A stretch of DNA of 12,022 nt from Puniceicoccaceae bacterium (lineage in GTDB: Bacteria > Verrucomicrobiota > Verrucomicrobiia > Opitutales > Coraliomargaritaceae), in assembly GCA_003567255.1 (NCBI GenBank), contig PWZW01000325.1, forward strand, positions 1 to 12,022, in the 5' to 3' direction. The notes under the pieces are model-generated. The model made no database searches, was not told the DNA's origin, and saw nothing but the letters and a program-made list of their open reading frames with translations. Each line of letters starts with the position of its first letter. Within the stretch, counting starts at the first letter, position 1. Of the stretch, positions 1 to 7,190 are shown in pieces. A program made the position numbers and the translations under genes.

Positions 1-24
1 AAGCAGAAAAATCCAACAGCGCCC

Positions 25-29
25 GAAGG
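25..29 (+). promoter_or_regulatory. Putative Shine-Dalgarno for birA
   Basis: The purine-rich GAAGG lies 6 bases before a TTG codon at 36. This is the main argument for starting birA at TTG 36, since the reading frame stays open to the left edge of the window and no ATG or GTG start occurs in that stretch. The true start could still lie upstream of the window. Confidence 0.4.
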
Positions 30-35
30 CGTTTT

Positions 36-1043
36 TTGGACGAGGGAGACCGGATCATCCTTCGCTCTTTTGTCGGGGCAGACGCCAAAGGTGCCTACGT
101 TTCCGGAGCCCAACTCGCCACGGAACTCGGGGTTTCCCGTCCGGCGATTTGGGGACGCTTCAAGCGCCTCGAAGGCGAGGGGTTTGCCTTTGAGGGGGTG
201 CCTAACCGGGGCTACCGCCTCGTCCGCTGGCCACGCCAACTCCACACCGCCCTTTTGGAGGAAGAGCTCCGTGCTTTGGGTGAGACGCAGGTTCACGTTT
301 TTTACCTTCCCGAAGTGGACAGCACCAACTCCGAAGCGGAGCGCCAACTCACTTATGGACGGTGCAGCCCACTCGCCGTTTTTTCGAGTGCGCAAACCGC
401 AGGACGTGGCCGAATGGGACGTTCCTGGGCAAGCGCCGCGGATGAGAACGTTTACCTCTCTTTCGGGCTACGCCCCAACCTTCCCAGTGAATCCCTCCGC
501 GGCTTGACTCTCTGGGCCGGCATCTTCCTCGCCCGCGGCCTGAGCCCTTACGTCGAATCAAAAAAGATCGAGCTCAAGTGGCCTAATGACTTAAGGATCG
601 ATGGCAAAAAATTTGGCGGTATCCTGACCGAGGCAAAGTCGGATACCGACGGGATGCGCACGCTCATCATTGGCTTGGGTCTGAACGTAAACGGAGCGAC
701 CGAAAACTTCCCGGACGAAATTCGCAACAAAGCCACGACGCTAGGTGCACACGCCGACCGCCCCCTGCTCATTAACCGCATCGCCGCGCGCGCCGCCCAC
801 TGCCTGCATCAAGCCTACCAACATACCTTGGCGCAACCACCGGAGGGCAAAGGTGGCCTCGCTTCCGCGTGGCGCGCATGGGATTGCCTAGCGGGCCAAT
901 CCATAAATATTCGCAGGTTTGATACTCAGGTCCGGGGAGTCGCGGTTGGCGTGGACGACGGGGGCGCGCTTCTGGTAGACTGCGGAAGCGACGGCATTCA
1001 GGCATTTCAAGCTGGTGAAGTCACTACCCAAGGAATTACCTAG
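36..1043 (+). CDS. birA: Bifunctional biotin-[acetyl-CoA-carboxylase] ligase / biotin operon repressor BirA
   Basis: The protein attaches biotin, through biotinyl-5'-AMP, to the acceptor lysine of biotin carboxyl carrier domains in the cytoplasm. It also has the N-terminal DNA-binding domain of bifunctional BirA. Residues about 23-62 form a winged helix (SGAQLATELGVSRPAIWGR, ending in the wing PNRGYRL). The catalytic core shows STN at 96-98, the biotinyl-AMP loop GRGRMGRSW at 123-131, KWPND at 181-185, KFGGILTE at 192-199 and GLGLNVN at 213-219. A small C-terminal SH3-like domain follows from about 285. The length of 335 aa is close to the usual ~320. The start is TTG with GAAGG 6 bases upstream; the frame is open to base 1, so a longer N-terminus cannot be excluded. 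It is followed after 6 bases by coaX, probably in one transcript. The helix-turn-helix suggests biotin-responsive repression, but I see no operator here. Confidence 0.95.
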   Translation: MDEGDRIILRSFVGADAKGAYVSGAQLATELGVSRPAIWGRFKRLEGEGFAFEGVPNRGYRLVRWPRQLHTALLEEELRALGETQVHVFYLPEVDSTNSEAERQLTYGRCSPLAVFSSAQTAGRGRMGRSWASAADENVYLSFGLRPNLPSESLRGLTLWAGIFLARGLSPYVESKKIELKWPNDLRIDGKKFGGILTEAKSDTDGMRTLIIGLGLNVNGATENFPDEIRNKATTLGAHADRPLLINRIAARAAHCLHQAYQHTLAQPPEGKGGLASAWRAWDCLAGQSINIRRFDTQVRGVAVGVDDGGALLVDCGSDGIQAFQAGEVTTQGIT

Positions 1044-1049
1044 TATACG

Positions 1050-1847
1050 ATGAAAGCTCATGCTCACTGCGTGCTCGCGATTGATGTGGGCAATACCACC
1101 TGCCACTACGGCTTGGTGGTGGACGGACATTACAAGCTGGGTGGTGCGCTCGCCACTGCCCAACTCAACGGGTCGCAAACGCCTTTCCAAGCTCTCCTGG
1201 ATCAAGCCAATGCGAAGGGGCTGCCCCGCCCAACGGGAGCTGCGTATTGTTCCGTGGTGCCCAAGGTGAACGCAACGATCGAAGGCCTGCTCGCTGCCGA
1301 GGATTTGAAAACCTTTCACTTGCGCTTCGATACCGTTCCCGGCCTCGGTATAGCTTACCCAAACCCCTCGGAAATCGGAGAAGACCGCTTGGCAAACTCA
1401 CTTGCCGCTTTTTGCCGCTACGGTGCCCCGGCCATCGTGATTGATATGGGGACTGCCGTGACCTTCGACATCATCTCCAAAGCGGGCTACGAGGGCGGGA
1501 TCATTGCCCCCGGCCTCGGTTTGATGACCGGCTATCTGCACGAGCAAACTGCCTTGCTTCCGGCGCTCAACCCCGCCGACTTGGTCGACCTTCCCGGCGG
1601 GATCGGTAAATCCACGGTCGAGGCGATGCGCCTCGGCTGCAGCGTCGGCTTTTCCGGTATGGTGCTGGCCCTGCTCGAACGGGTCGAAGCCGAGTTGGGC
1701 GCGCGCGGAGAGGGTAAGCCAACCGTCCTTTCGACCGGAGGGAGCGTGGCCAACCTGAGCCGTCACTGGATGCAGCGGACCCGCTTTGTCGACCACCTTA
1801 CGCTGCTCGGCCTGGCAGATGCCTTTACCCACCCCGACCGCTTATAA
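1050..1847 (+). CDS. coaX: Type III pantothenate kinase CoaX
   Basis: The enzyme catalyses the first step of coenzyme A synthesis, ATP-dependent phosphorylation of pantothenate to 4'-phosphopantothenate. It belongs to the ASKHA fold. The phosphate-binding motif DVGNT is at 12-16, the family motif GEDRLAN with the presumed catalytic base D112 is at 110-116, the second nucleotide motif IDMGTAVTFD is at 131-140, and GGIIAPGL is at 149-156. IGKSTVEAMRLG at 185-196 is the usual C-terminal signature. The length of 265 aa is typical. Type III enzymes are known from their family to escape CoA feedback inhibition. The start ATG is 6 bases after the birA stop; an AAGGA at 1030-1034 is about 15 bases away, far for a ribosome binding site, so translational coupling with birA is plausible. 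BirA and CoaX are neighbours, and sometimes fused, in other bacteria. Confidence 0.95.
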   Translation: MKAHAHCVLAIDVGNTTCHYGLVVDGHYKLGGALATAQLNGSQTPFQALLDQANAKGLPRPTGAAYCSVVPKVNATIEGLLAAEDLKTFHLRFDTVPGLGIAYPNPSEIGEDRLANSLAAFCRYGAPAIVIDMGTAVTFDIISKAGYEGGIIAPGLGLMTGYLHEQTALLPALNPADLVDLPGGIGKSTVEAMRLGCSVGFSGMVLALLERVEAELGARGEGKPTVLSTGGSVANLSRHWMQRTRFVDHLTLLGLADAFTHPDRL

Positions 1848-1931
1848 TTTTTTCAACACGACGGCCCTCCCCTGCGCTGCTTTACCCTTGTCGTAAACCA
1901 AAAGCCCCGTAACCCTCCTCTTCTTTGAATC

Positions 1932-2984
1932 ATGGCAGATAATCCCAAAACCGGTGCCGACTTTATCAAGGAACAAAGCGAAGAGCGCTCAACCCAAGAG
2001 TCGATCCTGCGCCCCCTGTCTTTTGACGATTTTGAGGGACAGCCCAAGACCGTCGAGCGGTTGCGCGTCATGGTCGGCGCCGCCCGGAATCGCGGCGAAC
2101 CACTGAACCACATCTTGCTGAGCGGCCCCCCCGGCCTCGGGAAGACTACCCTCTCCCTCCTGCTTTCTCACGAAATGGGTACGCAGGTGCGCATCACTTC
2201 GGGTCCGGTCATCGAGAAGCCGGGAGACCTGGCCGGATTGCTCACCAATCTAAACGAGGGCGATATCCTCTTTATCGATGAGATTCACCGAATCTCCAAG
2301 ACGGTCGAGGAGTACCTTTACTCAGCGATGGAGGACTTCCGCATCGATATCATGCTCGATCAGGGGCCAAACGCCCGGAGCGTCCGCCTGAGCATCCCGC
2401 GCTTTACGCTGGTCGGCGCGACTACGCGGGTGGGTCTGCTCACCGCACCGTTACGAAGCCGCTTCACCCTGCAATCGCGACTTTCCTACTACGATCAACC
2501 CACCCTCCAGGGCATTATCAAGCGGACCTGTGCCATTCTGCAGGTGGACATCGAAGACGCAGGTGCCGCGGAAATCGCCCGCCGCGCTCGCGGAACCCCC
2601 CGGGTGGCTAATAATCTCGTCAACTTCGTGCGGGACTATGCCGAACAGCGAGGTACCGGTGTCATCACCCGAGATATGGCGGATGCCGCACTCGAACTTC
2701 TCGAAATCGACCTTCGCGGCTTGGACGAAATGGACAAGCAAATCCTCCGCACCATCGCCGAGCACTTCCGCGGAGGCCCGGTCGGCCTCGCAACGGTGGC
2801 GGTCGCCGTCAGCGAGGAGGCCCACACGCTTGAAGAAGTCCACGAGCCTTTCCTTATTCAAGAGGGCTACCTGCAGCGCACTGCCCAAGGGCGGGTGCTG
2901 ACTTCAAGGGGCTGGGAAGTCGCCGGCCTCTCGCCCGGGAAAACCCCGGTAAGCCAGCAACCCGAGCTTTTCCCAGAGCCTTGA
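1932..2984 (+). CDS. ruvB: Holliday junction branch migration DNA helicase RuvB
   Basis: This hexameric AAA+ motor works with RuvA and RuvC to migrate and resolve Holliday junctions during recombinational repair. Walker A GPPGLGKT is at 65-72, Walker B LFIDEIH at 113-119, sensor 1 GATTR at 162-166, the arginine finger R175 lies in PLRSRF, and the sensor 2 motif GTPR is at 221-224. The winged-helix DNA-binding domain covers about 265-330 (GGPVGLATVA; EPFLIQEGYLQRT). The segment after GTPR reads VANNLVNFV, whereas most RuvB proteins carry arginines there (IANRLLRRV). A tail of about 20 residues follows the winged helix and ends QPELFPEP, which resembles a sliding-clamp-binding peptide. The ATG has no Shine-Dalgarno; the upstream tract is rich in C and T. 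No ruvA or ruvC is adjacent. The 84-base gap after coaX leaves it open whether it shares that transcript. Confidence 0.97.
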   Translation: MADNPKTGADFIKEQSEERSTQESILRPLSFDDFEGQPKTVERLRVMVGAARNRGEPLNHILLSGPPGLGKTTLSLLLSHEMGTQVRITSGPVIEKPGDLAGLLTNLNEGDILFIDEIHRISKTVEEYLYSAMEDFRIDIMLDQGPNARSVRLSIPRFTLVGATTRVGLLTAPLRSRFTLQSRLSYYDQPTLQGIIKRTCAILQVDIEDAGAAEIARRARGTPRVANNLVNFVRDYAEQRGTGVITRDMADAALELLEIDLRGLDEMDKQILRTIAEHFRGGPVGLATVAVAVSEEAHTLEEVHEPFLIQEGYLQRTAQGRVLTSRGWEVAGLSPGKTPVSQQPELFPEP

Positions 2985-3066
2985 ATTTCGCTCGCAAGGG
3001 TAGATCCATACCATCCCTTGACTTTCCCTTTTTCACTCAGAATTTCCTCACTTCATCGTTTTTCCC

Positions 3067-3642
3067 ATGGGTCGCAACTCCGTTCACCGTCTTAAAAAAG
3101 CTCCTCGTCACAGTGACCTTGCCCAAGTGGTTTTGGTCGAAAATGAGGATCAGCTCTTTGATCGAGTCGAGGCCGCCGGAGCGGAGGCCCTCGTCCTTGT
3201 TCTCGACGGCGTGCAAGACCCGCACAACCTCGGAGCCTGTCTGCGCACCGCTGCCGGTGCGGGCGTGACCGCAGTGATTGCGCCGCGTAAGGGCGCCTGC
3301 GGGCTGACCCAAACCGCACGGGCCATCTCCTGCGGCGGGGCCGACGTCGTGCCGTTTCTCCAAGTGCGCAACCTGGCCAGCGCCATTCGCCAGTTCAAGG
3401 AAATGGGTATTCGCTTTATCGGCACCTCGGATCGCGGCGCCGAGAGCCTCTACCAAACCGACCTCACCGGTCCGCTTGGACTTGTCCTCGGGAGCGAGGG
3501 CTGGGGTTTGCGCAAACAAACGGGTGACCTCTGCGACCACCTCGTACAAATCCCCATGCTCAGCAAGGTCGAGTGCTTGAATGTCTCCGTTTCCACGGGC
3601 GTCTGCCTCTACGAGGTGGTTCGGCAACGCGGGATCATCTAA
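3067..3642 (+). CDS. rlmB: TrmH/SpoU-family 23S rRNA (guanosine-2'-O-)-methyltransferase, RlmB-like, short form
   Basis: A SPOUT-class (trefoil-knot) SAM-dependent 2'-O-ribose methyltransferase. Motif 1 is LDGVQDPHNLGACLRTA at 46-62 with N54 and R60; motif 2 is LVLGSEGWGLR at 139-149; motif 3 is IPMLSKVECLNVSVSTG at 162-178, forming the SAM-binding knot. The sequence is closest in memory to RlmB, which methylates G2251 of 23S rRNA, but TrmH-superfamily targets cannot be fixed from sequence alone. At 191 aa it is about 50 residues shorter than E. coli RlmB (243 aa) and lacks the N-terminal L30e-like RNA-binding domain. A stop at 3019-3021 in the same frame rules out an upstream extension. In motif 3 a cysteine (C170) replaces the usual serine of ESLNVSVA. 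The ATG is preceded by pyrimidines (TTTTTCCC) with no Shine-Dalgarno. It is separated from ruvB by 82 bases. Confidence 0.85.
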   Translation: MGRNSVHRLKKAPRHSDLAQVVLVENEDQLFDRVEAAGAEALVLVLDGVQDPHNLGACLRTAAGAGVTAVIAPRKGACGLTQTARAISCGGADVVPFLQVRNLASAIRQFKEMGIRFIGTSDRGAESLYQTDLTGPLGLVLGSEGWGLRKQTGDLCDHLVQIPMLSKVECLNVSVSTGVCLYEVVRQRGII

Positions 3643-3757
3643 TCCTCCACCCCAGGCAAGCACCCATCCCGTCCGCGAGGCCCTGCCAAAAAAAGGAACC
3701 GGAGGGACCAAGGTACGGTCTTGATAGGCGCGACGCTCCTTGACGGTTCGGTCTCAG

Positions 3758-3780
3758 GGCAAGGAGAGAGAATCCTTGCC
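3758..3780. repeat. Perfect 8-bp inverted repeat in the secA leader
   Basis: GGCAAGGA (3758-3765) and TCCTTGCC (3773-3780) are exact reverse complements around a 7-base loop, GAGAGAA. It lies 116 bases after the rlmB stop and 106 bases before the secA ATG. There is no T-tract directly after it, so it is not a canonical intrinsic terminator. It could be a leader RNA hairpin, a weak terminator for rlmB or a protein-binding site. Its function is unknown. Confidence 0.5.
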
Positions 3781-3826
3781 TCTTTCGTCCACGCAAGGCA
3801 GCATCTCCGCTTTTATTCGAGCTACC

Positions 3827-3846
3827 GCTTTGCGCGCATGCAAAGC
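3827..3846. repeat. Perfect 7-bp inverted repeat upstream of secA
   Basis: GCTTTGC (3827-3833) and GCAAAGC (3840-3846) pair perfectly around a 6-base loop, GCGCAT. It ends 40 bases before the secA start. A run of seven T (3860-3866) follows after 13 bases, too far for a standard terminator hairpin but close enough to note as a possible attenuation element. The rest of the 244-base interval 3643-3886 shows no convincing gene or promoter. Confidence 0.5.
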
Positions 3847-3886
3847 ATACTTGAAAACCTTTTTTTATCCCACGAGCATCGTTTCC

Positions 3887-6800
3887 ATGATTTCCAGCAT
3901 TCTTAAGAAAATGGCCGGCCGCCATCACCGCAAGTACCTGAAGCGGTGCAACCCCATCGTCGCAAAAATCAACGCGTTCGACGAAGAGTTTAAGCTTCTG
4001 TCAGATGCCGATTTGCAGGCCAAAACTCCCGAACTCATGAAACGGGCGCAAGCGGGCGGCGAATCGCTCGACGCCCTGCTTCCGGAGGCTTTTGCGGTGG
4101 TCAAAAATGCGGCACGTCGCCTCTGCGGACAAACCCATGAGGTCTGTGGACAACAGCTTAAGTGGGAAATGGTCCACTACGATGTGCAATTGATCGGCGG
4201 GATTTCCCTCCACGATGGTAAAATTTCTGAAATGGCTACGGGGGAAGGTAAGACGCTCGTCTCAACTTGCCCTCTTTATTTAAACGCACTCGCGGGGCGA
4301 AATTGCCAACTGGTCACCGTGAATGACTACCTCGCCCGCCGCGACTCGGAGTGGATGGGTTATCTTTTCCGTTTCCTCGGCCTCACCGTCGGTTGTATCC
4401 AAAATAGCATGGATCCACAGACCCGACGAGAGATGTACGGGTGCAACATCACTTACGGCACCGCCTCTGAATTTGGTTTTGATTACCTCCGGGATAACGG
4501 CATGGCCACACGAGTCGAGGATCAGGTCCAGCGCGATCACTTCTACTGCATTATCGATGAGGTGGACTCCGTCCTGGTCGATGAGGCCAGAACGCCCCTG
4601 ATCATTTCCGGCCCCATGCAGCAAGACCGCCCCCTCCCTTTCGGAGAGCTCAAGGGTTTGGTCAAACGCTTGGTCACCAAACAACACGATCTCTGTAACC
4701 GCCTCGCCAGCGAAGCCAAAACCAGCCTCGCCAATCCGGATGCCGACCATACCCGCGCTCTCGAGCAGCTTTTTCAGGTGCGTCAGGGAATGCCCAAAAA
4801 CAAGCAGCTCGGCCGCCTCCTGGAAACACCCGCGCTGCGTAAGGAGTTTGAGAAGTTCGACCTCGAGATGAGCGGTGACTTTAACAAGGTCAAACGCTTC
4901 ACCCTGAAGGAGGAACTCTACTTCGTCATCGACGAAAAACAACACCAAGCCGACCTGACCGAACTGGGGCGCAAATTTCTTAATCCGGACGATCCGGATG
5001 CCTTCGTTTTGCTCGACCTTCCCGAGGCCTTTGTTGAAATCGAAAAAGACGAAAGCCTCTCCGTGGAGGAAAAACAAAAGGCCAAGCAGGCGGCCGAACA
5101 GCGCTTCCAGAGCATCAGCGAAACGATTCACTGCCTGAGCCAGCTTCTCCGCGCCTATAGCATTTACGAACGGGATCAGCAGTACGTGGTCCAAGACGGA
5201 AAGGTCCAGATCGTCGACGAAAACACCGGACGTGTCATGCCCGGACGGCGCTGGTCCGACGGGCTCCACCAGGCAATTGAGGCGAAGGAGGGGGTCACTA
5301 TCGAAAAGGAAACCAAGACCTACGCGACCGTAACTATTCAAAACTACTTCCGCCTCTACGACAAACTCGCCGGTATGACCGGTACGGCGGAAACCGAGGC
5401 ATCCGAGTTTCATGAGATTTATGGACTCTCCGTTATGGTCATCCCGACCCATCGCCCATGTATCCGCAAGGACATACATGATGTGGTGTACAAGACCCGA
5501 AGAGAGAAATTTAACGCCGTCATTCGAGACATCAAAGAGGCCAATGGTCGAGGACAACCTGTCCTCGTCGGTACCGCTTCCGTTGAAGCATCCGAACTGC
5601 TCAGCCGCATGTTGAAGCGGGAAAACATCGTACACAGCGTGCTGAACGCTAAATTTCACGCTGAGGAGGCCTCCATCGTCGCCAACGCCGGACAAAAAAA
5701 ATCCGTGACCATTGCCACCAATATGGCGGGACGCGGAACTGATATTAAGCTCGGTGAGGGTGTCGCCGACCTCGGTGGCCTGTTTGTGATTGGGACTGAG
5801 CGCCACGAGTCGCGGCGGATTGACCGGCAGCTCCGAGGACGCTGCTCACGACAGGGTGACCCCGGTATGTCCAAGTTTTTCGTCTCCCTGGAAGATGACC
5901 TGATGCGCCTCTTCGCCAACGCGGGTCCGATCTCCCGTGTTCTTGAAAAATCGATGGGGGAAGGCGATGAACTTCAGCACCCGGCCTTGAATTGGTCGAT
6001 TGAAAACGCCCAGAAAAAGGTTGAGCAACAAAACTTCTCCATGCGGAAACGCCTCCTTCAATATGATGATGTGCTGAATACCCAGCGGGAGGTCATCTAC
6101 GGCATTCGCAACGATGCCATCAGCTCGGATACCCCACGCAGCGTGATCATAGAAATGATCGAAGAGGAGGTCGAGGAACGCTTATTGGAAGTCAACGCCT
6201 CCGACGATGGGAGTACCGTGGAAGCACTGGAAACTTTCCTCGGCTGGCTGAATACCCATTTTCCGCTTTCCATGAAGGCGGAAACCCTCGAAGGAAAATC
6301 GCATCAGCATCGGGTCGCCCATGTCCTCGATCAAATCAAGATCGCCTACAAAACCAGGGAGGAGCTGGAGGAGCCGGACGCCCTCAAGCAGCTGGAACGC
6401 TATGTGGTGATTCGCTCAATCGACCGTCGCTGGCAGGACCACCTCACCGAAATGGAAGAACTTCGGCGCGCTGTGGGCCTCCGGGGCTATGGCCAAAAGG
6501 ATCCCCTCAATGAGTATAAGAAAGAGGCCTTTACCTATTTCGAACAACTGATGGACGCGGTCCGCAGCGAAATCTGTAACTCCATTTTCCGCACCGCCAC
6601 CAATGTGGAAGCCTTCCAAAATATGCTTTCCCGCCTCAGTCAAAAGGCACAGGTCACCGGACCGGGCACCGGAAATGAGGGAGTGGGTGCACTCGCCGGC
6701 GCCGCTGCCGCAGACCGCGCACGCTTGGCCGGTGTCGCCTCCGGCAGCCGCAAAGAGGTCGAACTCCCTAAAATGGAACCGATCAAGCGCGAGCTTCCTA

Positions 6801-6916
6801 AAATCGGCCGGAATGACCTCGTGAAAATTCGCCGGGGTGATGAAACCAAGGAGCTCAAATTCAAAAAGGCTGAGGGTATGATCGAAGCGGAGGGATGGGA
6901 ACTTGTGGATCGCTAG
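3887..6916 (+). CDS. secA: Preprotein translocase ATPase SecA (no zinc-finger C-terminus)
   Basis: SecA is the cytoplasmic and membrane-associated motor that drives preproteins through SecYEG. From ATG 3887 the protein has 1009 residues. Walker A MATGEGKT is at 116-123, the DEAD-box-like Walker [13 protein letters not shown] begins at 224, GRVMPGRRW is at 448-456, MAGRGTDI of the second nucleotide-binding domain is at 613-620, and the helical scaffold has LRGYGQKDP at 865-873. The cross-linking region between TPLIISGP (236-243) and YFVIDEK (about 344) is about 100 residues, against roughly 35 in E. coli. The C-terminus keeps GRND (974-977) but then runs into a charged tail instead of the CPCGSG zinc finger. 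ATG 3887 is chosen because MISSILKK followed by RKYLKR is the normal SecA beginning. A TTG at 3740 would add 49 residues that do not look like SecA. There is no Shine-Dalgarno; two inverted repeats lie upstream. Confidence 0.97.
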   Translation: MISSILKKMAGRHHRKYLKRCNPIVAKINAFDEEFKLLSDADLQAKTPELMKRAQAGGESLDALLPEAFAVVKNAARRLCGQTHEVCGQQLKWEMVHYDVQLIGGISLHDGKISEMATGEGKTLVSTCPLYLNALAGRNCQLVTVNDYLARRDSEWMGYLFRFLGLTVGCIQNSMDPQTRREMYGCNITYGTASEFGFDYLRDNGMATRVEDQVQRDHFYCIIDEVDSVLVDEARTPLIISGPMQQDRPLPFGELKGLVKRLVTKQHDLCNRLASEAKTSLANPDADHTRALEQLFQVRQGMPKNKQLGRLLETPALRKEFEKFDLEMSGDFNKVKRFTLKEELYFVIDEKQHQADLTELGRKFLNPDDPDAFVLLDLPEAFVEIEKDESLSVEEKQKAKQAAEQRFQSISETIHCLSQLLRAYSIYERDQQYVVQDGKVQIVDENTGRVMPGRRWSDGLHQAIEAKEGVTIEKETKTYATVTIQNYFRLYDKLAGMTGTAETEASEFHEIYGLSVMVIPTHRPCIRKDIHDVVYKTRREKFNAVIRDIKEANGRGQPVLVGTASVEASELLSRMLKRENIVHSVLNAKFHAEEASIVANAGQKKSVTIATNMAGRGTDIKLGEGVADLGGLFVIGTERHESRRIDRQLRGRCSRQGDPGMSKFFVSLEDDLMRLFANAGPISRVLEKSMGEGDELQHPALNWSIENAQKKVEQQNFSMRKRLLQYDDVLNTQREVIYGIRNDAISSDTPRSVIIEMIEEEVEERLLEVNASDDGSTVEALETFLGWLNTHFPLSMKAETLEGKSHQHRVAHVLDQIKIAYKTREELEEPDALKQLERYVVIRSIDRRWQDHLTEMEELRRAVGLRGYGQKDPLNEYKKEAFTYFEQLMDAVRSEICNSIFRTATNVEAFQNMLSRLSQKAQVTGPGTGNEGVGALAGAAAADRARLAGVASGSRKEVELPKMEPIKRELPKIGRNDLVKIRRGDETKELKFKKAEGMIEAEGWELVDR

Positions 6917-6920
6917 ATCC
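6907..6920. repeat. Small hairpin over the secA stop codon
   Basis: GGATC (6907-6911) and GATCC (6916-6920) form a perfect 5-bp stem with loop GCTA, and the TAG stop at 6914-6916 sits inside it. It lacks a following T-run, so it is at most a weak transcript-end structure. No better terminator for secA is visible before the tRNA, so read-through into the tRNA is possible. Confidence 0.3.
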
Positions 6921-6970
6921 CTATTCCTTAGCCCCGCTTTTCTTCAACTTAACTTCAATCCTTCGCCTTA

Positions 6971-7000
6971 TTGCTTGACGAGAGGCATTCTCTGTAGAAT
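6971..7000 (+). promoter_or_regulatory. Likely sigma70-type promoter for the tRNA gene
   Basis: TAGAAT at 6995-7000 is a good -10 box, preceded by TG-like bases (CTG). It can pair with TTGCTT at 6971-6976 as the -35 box (18-base spacer). The better hexamer TTGACG at 6975-6980 is only 14 bases away, which is short. Transcription would begin near 7007, about 9 bases before the mature tRNA. Confidence 0.5.
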
Positions 7001-7015
7001 CTCAAGCTTCAGGTT

Positions 7016-7092
7016 CGGGCCGTGGCGCAGTCTGGTAGCGCACTTGCATGGGGTGCAAGGGGTCGCAAGTTCGAATCTTGTCGGCCCGACCA
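7016..7092 (+). tRNA. tRNA-Pro (anticodon GGG), CCA encoded
   Basis: A full cloverleaf can be drawn. The acceptor stem CGGGCCG (7016-7022) pairs perfectly with CGGCCCG (7082-7088); the D stem GCGC (7025-7028) pairs with GCGC (7038-7041); the anticodon stem CTTGC (7043-7047) pairs with GCAAG (7055-7059); and the T arm runs 7065-7081 with loop TTCGAAT. The anticodon loop ATGGGGT places GGG at 7050-7052, reading CCC and CCU codons, with G37 as expected for m1G37. The C1-G72 pair and A73 are the known proline identity elements recognised by ProRS. The 3' CCA is encoded. It lies 99 bases after secA, has its own likely promoter, and is followed 18 bases later by a strong terminator. Confidence 0.97.
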
Positions 7093-7110
7093 TTTACTTT
7101 CCCCGCTTTG

Positions 7111-7143
7111 AAAACGTCTGCCTCCAAGGGTAGACGTTTTTTT
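7111..7143 (+). terminator. Rho-independent terminator after tRNA-Pro, possibly bidirectional
   Basis: AAAACGTCTGCCT (7111-7123) pairs with AGGGTAGACGTTTT (7127-7140) through CGTCT/AGACG, GCC/GGT-type pairs and flanking A-T pairs, with a 4-base CCAA loop and a run of seven T at 7137-7143. Read on the other strand the stem ends in TTTT, so it may also stop the convergent methyltransferase transcript arriving from the right. Confidence 0.9.
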
Positions 7144-7190
7144 GTTTGTGCTAATACGCCAAAAAGAAGGACTTTATGATACCAACCAAC

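Noticed and set aside
3018..3046. TTGACT upstream of the rlmB-like gene as a -35 box.
   Set aside because: At 16-18 bases spacing the -10 candidates (AATTTC and neighbours) are poor; the evidence is too weak to call a promoter.
3643..3760. Possible riboswitch or small structured RNA (SRP RNA or ykkC-like) in the GC-rich part after rlmB.
   Set aside because: I looked for the conserved cores of SRP RNA, ykkC, c-di-GMP and SAM classes and did not find them; GACC/GGTC pairing at 3706-3720 is only 4 bp.
3740..3886. A TTG-initiated N-terminal extension of SecA by 49 residues.
   Set aside because: The extension has no SecA similarity and the canonical SecA beginning starts exactly at ATG 3887. The region contains perfect inverted repeats better explained as non-coding leader.
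3721..3906. A 61-codon plus-strand frame in the secA leader that might be a SecM-like regulatory peptide.
   Set aside because: It starts at TTG without a ribosome binding site, overlaps the secA start, and has no signal peptide or recognisable arrest motif.
4280..5806. A 508-codon open frame on the minus strand, antisense to secA.
   Set aside because: It lies entirely inside strongly conserved secA motifs and is in a codon-mirrored frame typical of GC-rich genes. The translation shows no recognisable domain.
6981..6994. Short inverted repeat AGAG-GCATT-CTCT between the possible -35 and -10 boxes of the tRNA promoter, as an operator.
   Set aside because: A 4-bp match in a short spacer is expected by chance, and no regulator binding such a site is known to me.
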